Assembly (NCBI GenBank): GCA_003695675.1
Contig: RFIA01000183.1
Coordinates: forward strand, 1 to 46,753
Length of the DNA: 46,753 nt
DNA from: Chloroflexota bacterium
GTDB taxonomy: Bacteria; Chloroflexota; Anaerolineae; Aggregatilineales; Phototrophicaceae
Reading direction: 5' to 3'
Part shown: in pieces, positions 1 through 7,214 of the stretch
Numbering within the stretch: the stretch's first letter is position 1
How the letters are laid out: each line of letters starts with the position of its first letter
The notes under the pieces: generated by a model
What the model saw: the letters and a program-made list of their open reading frames with translations, nothing else
What the model was told of the DNA's origin: nothing
Database searches by the model: none
Made by a program: the position numbers and the translations under genes

Positions 1-161
1 CCCCTACACACATCGATTTTGCCCATGAGTCAAGAGGCAACATGGCGATACGCAACGAATGAATTGCTTTTCTTCTCGCTCTTTGCGGTTCAATTTCTTT
101 TTATCCTGCTCGACTCGTGCCTACATGCTGAGTAGTTACCATATTTCTACGATATGTTATG
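1..161. other. Left-edge stretch, no gene called
   Basis: No gene can be supported here. The first forward frame is open from the edge to a TAG at 133-135 and ends in a hydrophobic run, so it could be the tail of a gene cut by the window. However, 44 open codons are not unlikely by chance. No RNA gene or terminator hairpin is apparent downstream of the multicopper oxidase stop. Confidence 0.3.
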
Positions 162-1205
162 TTACTCCTCAATGATGAGCGGCGTCACCATGCCGAAGAG
201 TCCCTGTCGGGTTTCGACGTGTGTCAGGATATGGCAGTGGAAGGCCCAGATACCGGCCTCACGCGCTTCGACGATGACATCATAACGCTCGCCCGGCGCA
301 ATGTTGAGGGTGTCGACAAAATATGGCGCGGGGAGGTAATAACCGTCTTTCGCGATGACACGTTGTGGCATCCCATGCAAGTGCATCGGGTGAATCATCA
401 AGCCTTCGTTCATGTAACGAATGCGGATACGCTCACCGACTTTGGCCGTCAGTGGCTGCGTATAGGGGAATGATTTGCCGTTAATCGTGAAGCCGAGAAA
501 ACTGTCGTTCAAAATCATCGTGAATTCGCCATCAACAACCGGCTCATTGCGCTTATCTTTCGGCTCGATAATGAATGCGCCGAGCAAACCGCCGACAACT
601 TGCTCTAACGAATTGTGATGGGCATGATACATGTGCGATCCCGGATTCGGCGCGACGAATTCGTAGGTGAAGGTCGCGCCCGGTTCAATCACCGGTTGTG
701 TGACGAACGGTACGCCGTCCTGCGAATTCGGCACATCGACGCCATGCCAGTGAATCGATGTGCTTTGATTCATCTCATTATGAACGATGAAACGCAAACT
801 GTCGCCTTCGGTCACGCGAATCTCAGGGCCGGGCACGAGTCCGTTATAGGCGAAGGCCGCGAATACTTTGCCCGGTTCGGTTTCCCACATGACTTCGGAA
901 CAGGTGATTTCAAAAACTTTTGTATCACCATCCATTGTGAATTCTAGTGGTTGGCGCCAAAAGTCCGGGTCTTGCCCAATATTCTCGATGAAGGTTTGCA
1001 CTTTGGCTTCGTGGTCGCGGTCAATTTGTTGCCAGTCCACCTCTTGATGCAAGTTGTTGGGGAGTGTCGCAGCGTGGGGCGAGGCAAGGCTCACACTGCT
1101 GACATTCGTGAGGCGATTGCCCGACAATCCTGCGCCGACTGCGCCCAATCCGAGACCGAGGCCACCAAGTTGCAGGAACTTTTTGCGATCTATACCGTTG
1201 CTCAT
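162..1205 (-). CDS. Two-domain multicopper oxidase, exported
   Basis: This is a copper enzyme of the laccase / copper-nitrite-reductase superfamily that probably oxidises a substrate and reduces oxygen outside the membrane. All four copper motifs are visible: HWHG near residue 152, HAHH near 192, HPMHLHG near 271-277 and HCHILTH near 321-328 with a following Met. At about 348 residues it fits two cupredoxin domains rather than the usual three. The last motif holds the type 1 Cys-His-Met site. I place the start at the internal ATG at 1205 because AAGGAG lies just upstream; an upstream in-frame start would add 25 residues and bury the signal peptide. The N-terminus (DRKKFLQLGG then a Gly/Leu/Ala-rich stretch) resembles a Tat signal with RK instead of RR. 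Substrate is unknown; a nitrite-reductase-like role is less likely because all trinuclear-site motifs are present. Confidence 0.88.
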   Translation of the reverse strand: MSNGIDRKKFLQLGGLGLGLGAVGAGLSGNRLTNVSSVSLASPHAATLPNNLHQEVDWQQIDRDHEAKVQTFIENIGQDPDFWRQPLEFTMDGDTKVFEITCSEVMWETEPGKVFAAFAYNGLVPGPEIRVTEGDSLRFIVHNEMNQSTSIHWHGVDVPNSQDGVPFVTQPVIEPGATFTYEFVAPNPGSHMYHAHHNSLEQVVGGLLGAFIIEPKDKRNEPVVDGEFTMILNDSFLGFTINGKSFPYTQPLTAKVGERIRIRYMNEGLMIHPMHLHGMPQRVIAKDGYYLPAPYFVDTLNIAPGERYDVIVEAREAGIWAFHCHILTHVETRQGLFGMVTPLIIEE

Positions 1206-1393
1206 CAAGTGTTCTCCTTTTGTGGGTGTGTGTTTGCTCAAAATCAATGGTGCAAGCATAGAGCAAAGGCAAAGCCGCAACTAATGTCAAGTGTCATGCG
1301 ATTCTGCGACAGATGTCCTGAACAACCATCAAGATATGTGCATTTTTCATCATCATTATTGATCTTATCGGGATGGTTTATTATCGAGGTGGT

Positions 1394-3655
1394 TTACCGC
1401 TCGGTATGCTGCTGCTCGTCAAAATCCAGTCGATAGGTCTCGCCATCCATGTCCGCCGTCTCAATCGGCAGGCGCGGGAGTTCCATACTCTCGCCGGAGG
1501 TCAACGGCAAGGTGAATGAGACCGCCGTGCCGACTCCGAGTCTAGTTTGCACCCGAATCGTGCCGCCGTGTGCCTCAATGATTTGCTTAGCGACCGTCAA
1601 GCCCTGTCCCATGCCCGGCGTGCGAATCGCCAGCCCGGCGGGTGTGACGGGGTTGCCGCGATAAAAGCGCGTGAATATATGCTCGCGGTCTTCTTTGGCG
1701 ATGCCGACGCCCGTGTCCCGTATTCGCAAATCGGCGAAGCCGTCCTCTGTTTCGCCGCGAATTTCCAGCGAGAATTGCCCGCCCGGCAAGGTGTATTTGA
1801 TGGCGTTATCGACGAGATTGCCGATTGCCCATCGTAGACGCCGTTCATCGCCCAGCACATACAAACCGTGCGCTTCGATGATGACTTGCAAGTTGAGATT
1901 GGCCGCCAGCGCGACCTGTCGCCAATCGTTGGCGACGCTCCACACGAGTGTGTCCAGCAAAATCGGACGCTGCCCTTGTTTGAGTTTGCGCAGATTGATG
2001 TCGGTCAGTTCGCGCATCTCGACGATCAGTTTTTGCAAGACGACGCTGTGCTTGGCAATTTGATTCGCGAAGGCTTGCACCGGCTGATGATCGTATTGCG
2101 CACCGGCCTGCGCAATTTGCGCTATCGGCTCTTGCACGCTTTGTTCGAGTTGTCGCAGCAACGCTTCTTGCGCCCGTTCGCGCTGCACCTGTTCGGTGAT
2201 GTCTCGCAGCACAATCACCGTGCCGACTCGATTGCGCGTCATCGACAAAATGGCTGCCGCCTGCGCACTCAACATGCGTTCATCGAGATCAACGCGCTGC
2301 GGGTCACCGAGTGCGTATAGTCCCGGCGCAATCGACGCGCCGAGTGTGTCGGTAACGACCGCCGTCAGTTCGTGCAGATTGCTGCTGCGGAATACCCGCT
2401 GCGACCCCAACAACGTTTTGGCGCGTTCGTTCATCAACACAACGCGGCCATCTAAATCTTGCACGATGACTCCGTCCGGCAGCGACTCGAAGACGCTCAT
2501 CAGATGCGTATACTCGCGCCGTTGACGACGGAGTGTGGTGTGGAGCGCATCTTCGCGTTGTTGCGACACATCAGCGTATCGGTCGAGCGCTCGACCGACC
2601 GCGCCGATTTCATCGCTTGCCTTCAGGCCGGTGCGTGCGCTACGGTCGCCAGAAGCGAGCGCTTCGGCGACTTTGCGCACCCGATTCGCCCGCTCAACCG
2701 CCAACGTCGCGCCGACGAAGACGATGACGACGACACTCGCAGCCAGCGCGGACGCGACGAGTCCGGTCAATTGCCGCTCGACTTGTGTCGTCGCGGGGAC
2801 GTTGTCCGGCATCATGGCGGCGATCACACCGAGTGTCGCCGCGCCATACGTGAACGGTTGATAAGTCGCCTGCAAATTTTGCCCGTCGATGACGAGCGAT
2901 TGTAGCGGCATTTGATCTTGCGCCGTCAATGCTTGATCGAAAATTTCCGGCGGCAGTGCTAAACTTTCTGGCGAATTTTCGAGATTGAATGTCGTTTGCA
3001 ACAACGCCCCTTCCGCGCCGTATAACGTGACGTCGGCGATGCTGCTGCCCTTTAATTCTTCGAGGATGCGGTTGAGTCGTTGCCCGACGAGTGCGACGCC
3101 GACCGGCGTGTCATTTTGCGAAATCGGCACGGCTGTGTAAAGCAAGATGCCCTCAGCCGTGCGGACAAAGCCCGCCGCCGTCGTTTGCCCGTCTTGCAAA
3201 ATCGACCGAACGAGGGTATCGTCCGCCAGCGATGTCCCTTGACTGATGGCGTAATCTTGCGCGAGGCCGACACGTAGCAACCCCATGACTTCAACGCCTT
3301 GCGCGTCGGTCACAATCACGCTGTCGAGTTCACCGGCGCGGGCAAGCCCTTCAAGCAATGATTCAAGCCGAGGATTCTGCTCGGTTGAGACGGCCTCCGG
3401 CACGCCCTCGGTGAAAGCGACTCGTTGCGCCTCGCGGAAGTGGCGCGTCGCAAGCTGCGCATTGCGGTTGATGATGGCGCGGCTGCTTTGCAACAACAAA
3501 TTTTCTTGCGAGATGTCGAGGCCACTGCTCACATTGTCTGTCAAGACATACGCGCCAACCGACGCAACAATCAACACAATCACAAAGACCGGCATGATTA
3601 AGCGCCAACGCATCGACACAAAGCGCGGTTGTTTTTGTTGAGGGTTAATGCTCAT
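1394..3655 (-). CDS. Membrane sensor histidine kinase-like protein lacking the H-box histidine
   Basis: The order is a membrane helix at about residues 16-40, an extracytoplasmic sensor region of about 250 residues, a second helix near 295-320, a HAMP-like segment, a PAS-like domain, a degenerate dimerisation helix pair and an HATPase_c domain. The ATPase motifs look intact: NLVDNAIKYT (N box), DTGVGI (G1), IFTRFYRG (F box) and GMGQGL (G2). The phosphoacceptor motif, normally SHELRTP, reads EQSVQEP, so Gln sits at about residue 505 where His is expected. It may therefore bind ATP without autophosphorylating at the usual site. I chose the ATG at 3655 over the one at 3667 because GGAG lies 8 bases upstream. 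No response regulator is adjacent. The partner and signal are unknown. Confidence 0.85.
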   Translation of the reverse strand: MSINPQQKQPRFVSMRWRLIMPVFVIVLIVASVGAYVLTDNVSSGLDISQENLLLQSSRAIINRNAQLATRHFREAQRVAFTEGVPEAVSTEQNPRLESLLEGLARAGELDSVIVTDAQGVEVMGLLRVGLAQDYAISQGTSLADDTLVRSILQDGQTTAAGFVRTAEGILLYTAVPISQNDTPVGVALVGQRLNRILEELKGSSIADVTLYGAEGALLQTTFNLENSPESLALPPEIFDQALTAQDQMPLQSLVIDGQNLQATYQPFTYGAATLGVIAAMMPDNVPATTQVERQLTGLVASALAASVVVIVFVGATLAVERANRVRKVAEALASGDRSARTGLKASDEIGAVGRALDRYADVSQQREDALHTTLRRQRREYTHLMSVFESLPDGVIVQDLDGRVVLMNERAKTLLGSQRVFRSSNLHELTAVVTDTLGASIAPGLYALGDPQRVDLDERMLSAQAAAILSMTRNRVGTVIVLRDITEQVQRERAQEALLRQLEQSVQEPIAQIAQAGAQYDHQPVQAFANQIAKHSVVLQKLIVEMRELTDINLRKLKQGQRPILLDTLVWSVANDWRQVALAANLNLQVIIEAHGLYVLGDERRLRWAIGNLVDNAIKYTLPGGQFSLEIRGETEDGFADLRIRDTGVGIAKEDREHIFTRFYRGNPVTPAGLAIRTPGMGQGLTVAKQIIEAHGGTIRVQTRLGVGTAVSFTLPLTSGESMELPRLPIETADMDGETYRLDFDEQQHTER

Positions 3656-3686
3656 GCACGACTCCATAGCATACGATAGTATTTGT

Positions 3687-3692
3687 ATTATA
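3687..3692 (-). promoter_or_regulatory. Probable -10 box of the H-box-less kinase gene
   Basis: The reverse strand reads TATAAT about 30 bases before the kinase start codon. No strong -35 is visible at the right spacing, so this is a moderate call. Confidence 0.4.
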
Positions 3693-3715
3693 GGCCGAAA
3701 GTCGATTGCCGAAAG

Positions 3716-4579
3716 CTAACATGTGCCGTATCCGCGTTGTTCAAATGACAATGGATCAACCGGTACATCGTTGATGCGTGTCTCGTAATGGACGTGTGGC
3801 CCGGTGCTGTTGCCGGTGCTGCCAACCCATCCGATGAGACTCCCTTTGCCGACAAATTGATTGACCGAAACATTGAACGATGTTTGATGCCCGTAATACG
3901 TGATGTACGGGCCATTCTGTAAGATAATTAAAAAACCGTAGCCTTGATCGCTCCATCCGGCGAATGTGACTTGCCCCGAATGCGTCGCGAATATCGGGGT
4001 GCCGAGCGGTGCGCCGAGATCTACGCCGATGTGATAAGCATGAAAGCGTTGTGTCAAGAGACCGTCAATCGGCAAACCGGCGGGCGCACACGATTCACCG
4101 GCGTAGGGCAATGTGCGCGGTGAGCCGTCCGGCGCGAGGGGCGGCACGGTCGGCACCGGCGTAAATTCAAGCACAAACGGTTCCGGCGTGGGCAATGGGG
4201 GCGATGTCGGGTAGGGTAGCGGTGTCGGCAGGGGAGTCGGCGGCATGAATTCAAATTGGATGTTGCCGGTGCGCGGAATATACGCGCCCGGCGGCGGAAT
4301 ATCGATGCCCGGCGCTTCAAGTGTCGCCGCGCCGAAGTTCGGTTGTCCAAATTGCAGAAACGCGGCGATGTCGGGGTCTATCGGTGCGAATTGCGCGACG
4401 GGCGTGCCCGGCAGTGGTGGCGGCGCGGTTGCGATTTGCGTCGCCACGAGGCGTACCGAATCGCGTTGAATGCTGAACGTCGCGGCGAGAAATACGATTC
4501 CGCCGATAATGAAAGCCAACAGCATCAAAGGAATAAGTAGACCATATCGGCGGATGAAAGCAAAGAGATTTTTGCGCAT
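3716..4579 (-). CDS. Membrane-anchored M23 family metallopeptidase
   Basis: A LytM/M23 zinc endopeptidase that likely cuts or binds cell-wall peptide crosslinks outside the membrane. One N-terminal membrane helix (about residues 12-36) is followed by a roughly 120-residue Pro/Thr-rich spacer and a C-terminal M23 domain. The zinc ligands are visible as HIGVD and, near the end, HVHYE, so the peptidase site appears complete. The start is uncertain. The ATG at 4579 gives a short basic segment before the helix and has TACAAT ending 6 bases upstream, which would suit a leaderless transcript. ATGs at 4594 and 4636 are alternatives without a clear ribosome binding site. It lies 60 bases upstream of the sensor kinase on the same strand, but that kinase has its own -10 box. 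Confidence 0.85.
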   Translation of the reverse strand: MRKNLFAFIRRYGLLIPLMLLAFIIGGIVFLAATFSIQRDSVRLVATQIATAPPPLPGTPVAQFAPIDPDIAAFLQFGQPNFGAATLEAPGIDIPPPGAYIPRTGNIQFEFMPPTPLPTPLPYPTSPPLPTPEPFVLEFTPVPTVPPLAPDGSPRTLPYAGESCAPAGLPIDGLLTQRFHAYHIGVDLGAPLGTPIFATHSGQVTFAGWSDQGYGFLIILQNGPYITYYGHQTSFNVSVNQFVGKGSLIGWVGSTGNSTGPHVHYETRINDVPVDPLSFEQRGYGTC

Positions 4580-4585
4580 AGAATT

Positions 4586-4591
4586 ATTGTA
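4586..4591 (-). promoter_or_regulatory. Possible leaderless -10 box of the M23 gene
   Basis: The reverse strand reads TACAAT six bases before the ATG at 4579, the spacing expected when transcription starts at the start codon. No Shine-Dalgarno sequence or convincing -35 is visible. Confidence 0.3.
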
Positions 4592-4690
4592 CATCAATGC
4601 GATATATCGGGCTGGGTAAATCACTTGGTAATGCAATTTTGCGCAACGCGATTTGTCGCTTCGTGTTTTTGAATAGAGGATCTAATCAAT

Positions 4691-5419
4691 ATGAATGAGA
4701 TTGTGGATAAATCGAAATCTCTCGGACGTGCCGACTTGCACATTCACACCACCGCGAGCGATGGCTTGCCGACGCCACAACAAGTGCTTGATGATGTTGC
4801 CCGACGCGGCAATCTTGACGTCATCGCGATTACCGACCACGACACGCTTGATGCGAGTCTATGGGCTTTTGAACAACGCGACGAGTACCCTTTCGATATT
4901 GTGCCGGGTATGGAAATCACGAGTGCCGGTGGGCACGTGCTCGCGTGGTGGATACATGAGCCGATACCGGGTGGCTTACCGCTCGAAGAGACCGTCGCCG
5001 CGATTCATGCGCAAGGGGGTATCGCTGTTCTCGCCCATCCGTTTGAATTTGTGCTCGTTGCGCCGTCGGCGGCGCGATATTTTCACAAGCCGCACTTGAT
5101 TCGCGACGCCGGTGTCGATGCAATCGAAGTTTATAATGCCGGTGTGTTGACTCCGGGCGCCAATAGGTATGCTCGGCGTATCGCGACAGATCTCAAGATG
5201 CCGGTGGTTGGCAACAGTGACGGACACATCCTCGAAGTGATCGGACAAGGCGTGACGTGTTTTCGAGGACGGAGCGCCGCTGAGCTGCGTCATGCGATTG
5301 AAACCGGACGAACAGTCGCCGCCGGTTCGCATTATCCACTGAAGATGTATCTCAAATTGGGGATTTCGCTGCCATATCGCGTGCTTCGATATTTGTTGGC
5401 TTCCAAAATGACGCGGTGA
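4691..5419 (+). CDS. PHP-domain phosphoesterase
   Basis: A metal-dependent phosphoesterase of the PHP family, related to the RNase AM / nucleoside 3',5'-bisphosphatase group (TrpH/YciV). The metal-binding motifs appear in order: DLHIHT near residue 16, ITDHDT near 57, GMEI near 76, LAHPFE near 115 and NSDGH near 178. Length (242 residues) is a little short for that group. AGAGGATC 13 bases upstream supports the start. It is divergent from the M23 gene, with 111 bases between the start codons. Family membership is clear, but the substrate cannot be read from sequence; tRNA or oligoribonucleotide 5'-end processing is one possibility. Confidence 0.85.
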   Translation: MNEIVDKSKSLGRADLHIHTTASDGLPTPQQVLDDVARRGNLDVIAITDHDTLDASLWAFEQRDEYPFDIVPGMEITSAGGHVLAWWIHEPIPGGLPLEETVAAIHAQGGIAVLAHPFEFVLVAPSAARYFHKPHLIRDAGVDAIEVYNAGVLTPGANRYARRIATDLKMPVVGNSDGHILEVIGQGVTCFRGRSAAELRHAIETGRTVAAGSHYPLKMYLKLGISLPYRVLRYLLASKMTR

Positions 5420-5499
5420 TAAATGCGATACTCTACACCGCATGACATCCGTGCAATACACATGTTCAGATTGCGCTTACAAAAGGGGAATAATTTTCC

Positions 5500-5880
5500 A
5501 TGACAGACAACCGCAAAACACTCGCACTCATCGCCCACGATGGCAAAAAGGCTGATATGGTCGCTTTCGCGATGGCGCACAAAGCCGTCCTCGAACGCTA
5601 TGACCTCGTGGCGACCAACACGACCGGGCAGATGCTGCAAGAGAAAGTCGGCCTTGAGGTGCAGCGCATGTTGAGCGGCCCGCTCGGTGGCGATGCACAG
5701 ATTGCCGCACAGGTCGCCGAGGGGCAAATCGAAGCCGTCTTCTTCTTCGTAGACCCGCTCAACAAACATCCCCACGACCCCGACATTCAAGGCTTGATGC
5801 GTATCTGCAATGTGCATGATGTCCCGCTTGCCTCGAATCCGGCGACGGCAGCCTTCATCATCTCGACACAAGCGCTGTGA
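5500..5880 (+). CDS. mgsA: Methylglyoxal synthase
   Basis: This enzyme converts dihydroxyacetone phosphate to methylglyoxal and phosphate, a bypass of lower glycolysis used when sugar phosphates accumulate. The protein has the usual small single-domain length (126 residues). It shows the family pattern: ALIAHDGKK at the N-terminus, TNTTGQ at about residues 41-46, SGPLGGDAQIAA near 61-72, FFVDPLNKHPHDPD near 84-97 and a final NPATA segment. The aspartate in GGDAQ and the aspartate/histidine in DPLNKHPH are the expected active-site residues. AGGGGAA lies about 9 bases before the ATG. It is probably expressed alone or with the PHP gene 80 bases upstream, and its product may link to the glycogen and sugar genes further right, though that is inference. 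Confidence 0.95.
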   Translation: MTDNRKTLALIAHDGKKADMVAFAMAHKAVLERYDLVATNTTGQMLQEKVGLEVQRMLSGPLGGDAQIAAQVAEGQIEAVFFFVDPLNKHPHDPDIQGLMRICNVHDVPLASNPATAAFIISTQAL

Positions 5881-5981
5881 GGCGGTGTATACCGTCGTGC
5901 TTGCCGCGCTCCTCAAAAATGTTGCGAAAAAGTTTGCCTTTTTGTCAACACAGGGCGTGCGTTTTGTGGTAGGCTGTTTTC

Positions 5982-6012
5982 AGGACTGAGTGAGAAAGGA
6001 CTGAGGACTGAG
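5982..6012. repeat. Short direct repeats AGGACTGAG (three copies)
   Basis: AGGACTGAG occurs at 5982-5990, 5997-6005 and 6004-6012; the last two overlap. This is seen directly. The function is unknown. Confidence 0.6.
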
Positions 6013-6128
6013 ATAGAAGTTACGAGCGGCTCTGTTGCAACTGCCGCAACAAATGTTTGGTTGTGGCGGCCGACCCCCATCCATCCGGTCACGGCCATAA
6101 TGGTCATAAGCGTTTCCGATTGGCACGA

Positions 6129-6180
6129 TTGGCACAAAATCAGGCTGTGCCATTGCCGCAATTGCCGCAATTTGTGCCAA
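6129..6180. repeat. 10 bp inverted repeat with a 32-base loop
   Basis: TTGGCACAAA at 6129-6138 is the exact reverse complement of TTTGTGCCAA at 6171-6180. The loop contains two GCCGCAA units (6155-6161 and 6164-6170). It could form a hairpin in RNA or mark the remnant of a small element. Confidence 0.5.
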
Positions 6181-6242
6181 AGAGCCGGTCAGCAGTCAGG
6201 TACTCAGCTTTTCAGCACCCGACATGCTGACAAACAACGACA

Positions 6243-7214
6243 TTATCCTTTATTTTCTGCGCGACGAACGGCGAGGTTGAGGACGGCATCGGTCAATGCG
6301 GCTTGTACGATGGCGAATATGAGGAGTGCTAAACCATAAAAGACGCCATAGGGTATCGTCGCCCAAATTTCGCCGTAAAATGTGAAATTGAGAAACGCGA
6401 GACCCCAATCACCGACGGCGGCTGACGCACCGACGAGGACCCATGCGGCGGTATTGCTCAGGTCGAGGTCGCCGTCGACAAATTGCATCGCTGTGAAAAG
6501 CAGCCCCGCGACGAGCGCAATGCGCAGGGCGATCAATAACAATTGCAATAAAATGCTGAATGTGCGTTGTTCGACAAATGTGGAGACGAGCAAACCAATC
6601 GCTGCATCGAAGCCCATGCTCGAAAAGGGTAACAGCAGGGCAGCCGTCATCAAGAACGAGAGCAACAACGCGCCGACAACTAACGGTACCGATGGTTCGG
6701 GGCCGGTCAATTGTAAATCGAGAAAACGTCCTTGAAAGGCCGTCAGGTCAAGCAATATGCCTAGAATCAAGACGATGCGCAGCACGAGAACAATCGCAAT
6801 CAAGCCGCGCATCCGATAAAATACTGATGCCCAACGGGTGCGCAGAGTCAACTCGGCGCCGCTTTGTGTCGCCCGCAGATTGTCCCATGTTTGACGGCGT
6901 TTCTCTTCGCTGACGGTGTTCGACGTCAGCGCGAGGGCGCCGATTTGCAAGATGACTTGTACGACGACAAGCGGCCAGTAGACGATTGACATCACGCTGT
7001 CGGTGAGATTTTGACCGGGCGAGTCGGTCAGAAAATCCGTCGCGAGCAAATAGCCGGCGCCGAAGAGAAAGCCCAACAACAACAGTGTGACGAGCGCACG
7101 GGTGTATTGTTTGCGCTTATCTTGGTCACCGCGTGACCGCAGGAGTTCATACCGTAAAAATGGATGGTCAGTTCTAGCCCATGACGGGAGTTGTGCTGTA
7201 AATCGTTGAATCAT
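6243..7214 (-). CDS. ABC-2-permease-like integral membrane protein
   Basis: A polytopic membrane protein of 323 residues with roughly six or seven hydrophobic helices. Two features recall ABC-2 type permeases: an N-terminal HPFLRYELLRS segment before helix 1, and SEEKRRQTWDNLRAT after helix 2, which resembles the cytoplasmic motif SEEKRRGTLDLLLAT of exporter permeases. No ATPase lies beside it, so it could pair with a distant ATPase or have another role. Its ATG overlaps the addA stop by four bases (ATGA), which implies translational coupling as the last gene of the receiver-NERD-addB-addA operon. I do not recognise a precise function. Confidence 0.6.
   Translation of the reverse strand: MIQRFTAQLPSWARTDHPFLRYELLRSRGDQDKRKQYTRALVTLLLLGFLFGAGYLLATDFLTDSPGQNLTDSVMSIVYWPLVVVQVILQIGALALTSNTVSEEKRRQTWDNLRATQSGAELTLRTRWASVFYRMRGLIAIVLVLRIVLILGILLDLTAFQGRFLDLQLTGPEPSVPLVVGALLLSFLMTAALLLPFSSMGFDAAIGLLVSTFVEQRTFSILLQLLLIALRIALVAGLLFTAMQFVDGDLDLSNTAAWVLVGASAAVGDWGLAFLNFTFYGEIWATIPYGVFYGLALLIFAIVQAALTDAVLNLAVRRAENKG

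Larger units (their letters stand above)
5881..6242. other. Gene-free, repeat-rich intergenic region
   Basis: No coding frame looks real in this stretch between the convergent mgsA and ABC-2-like genes. It holds three copies of AGGACTGAG, three copies of GCCGCAA, a tandem GATTGGCAC pair and a 10 bp inverted repeat. It may be a decayed repeat element or an RNA-level structure. No simple terminator with a T-run was found. Confidence 0.6.

Noticed and set aside
1-132. C-terminal end of a gene cut by the left edge in forward frame 1
   Set aside because: Only 44 codons are open, with no recognisable motif; chance cannot be excluded.
5913-6180. Short reverse-strand open frames in the repeat-rich gap
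   Set aside because: Their sequences are produced by the repeats, they lack ribosome sites, and composition is unlike the real genes here.
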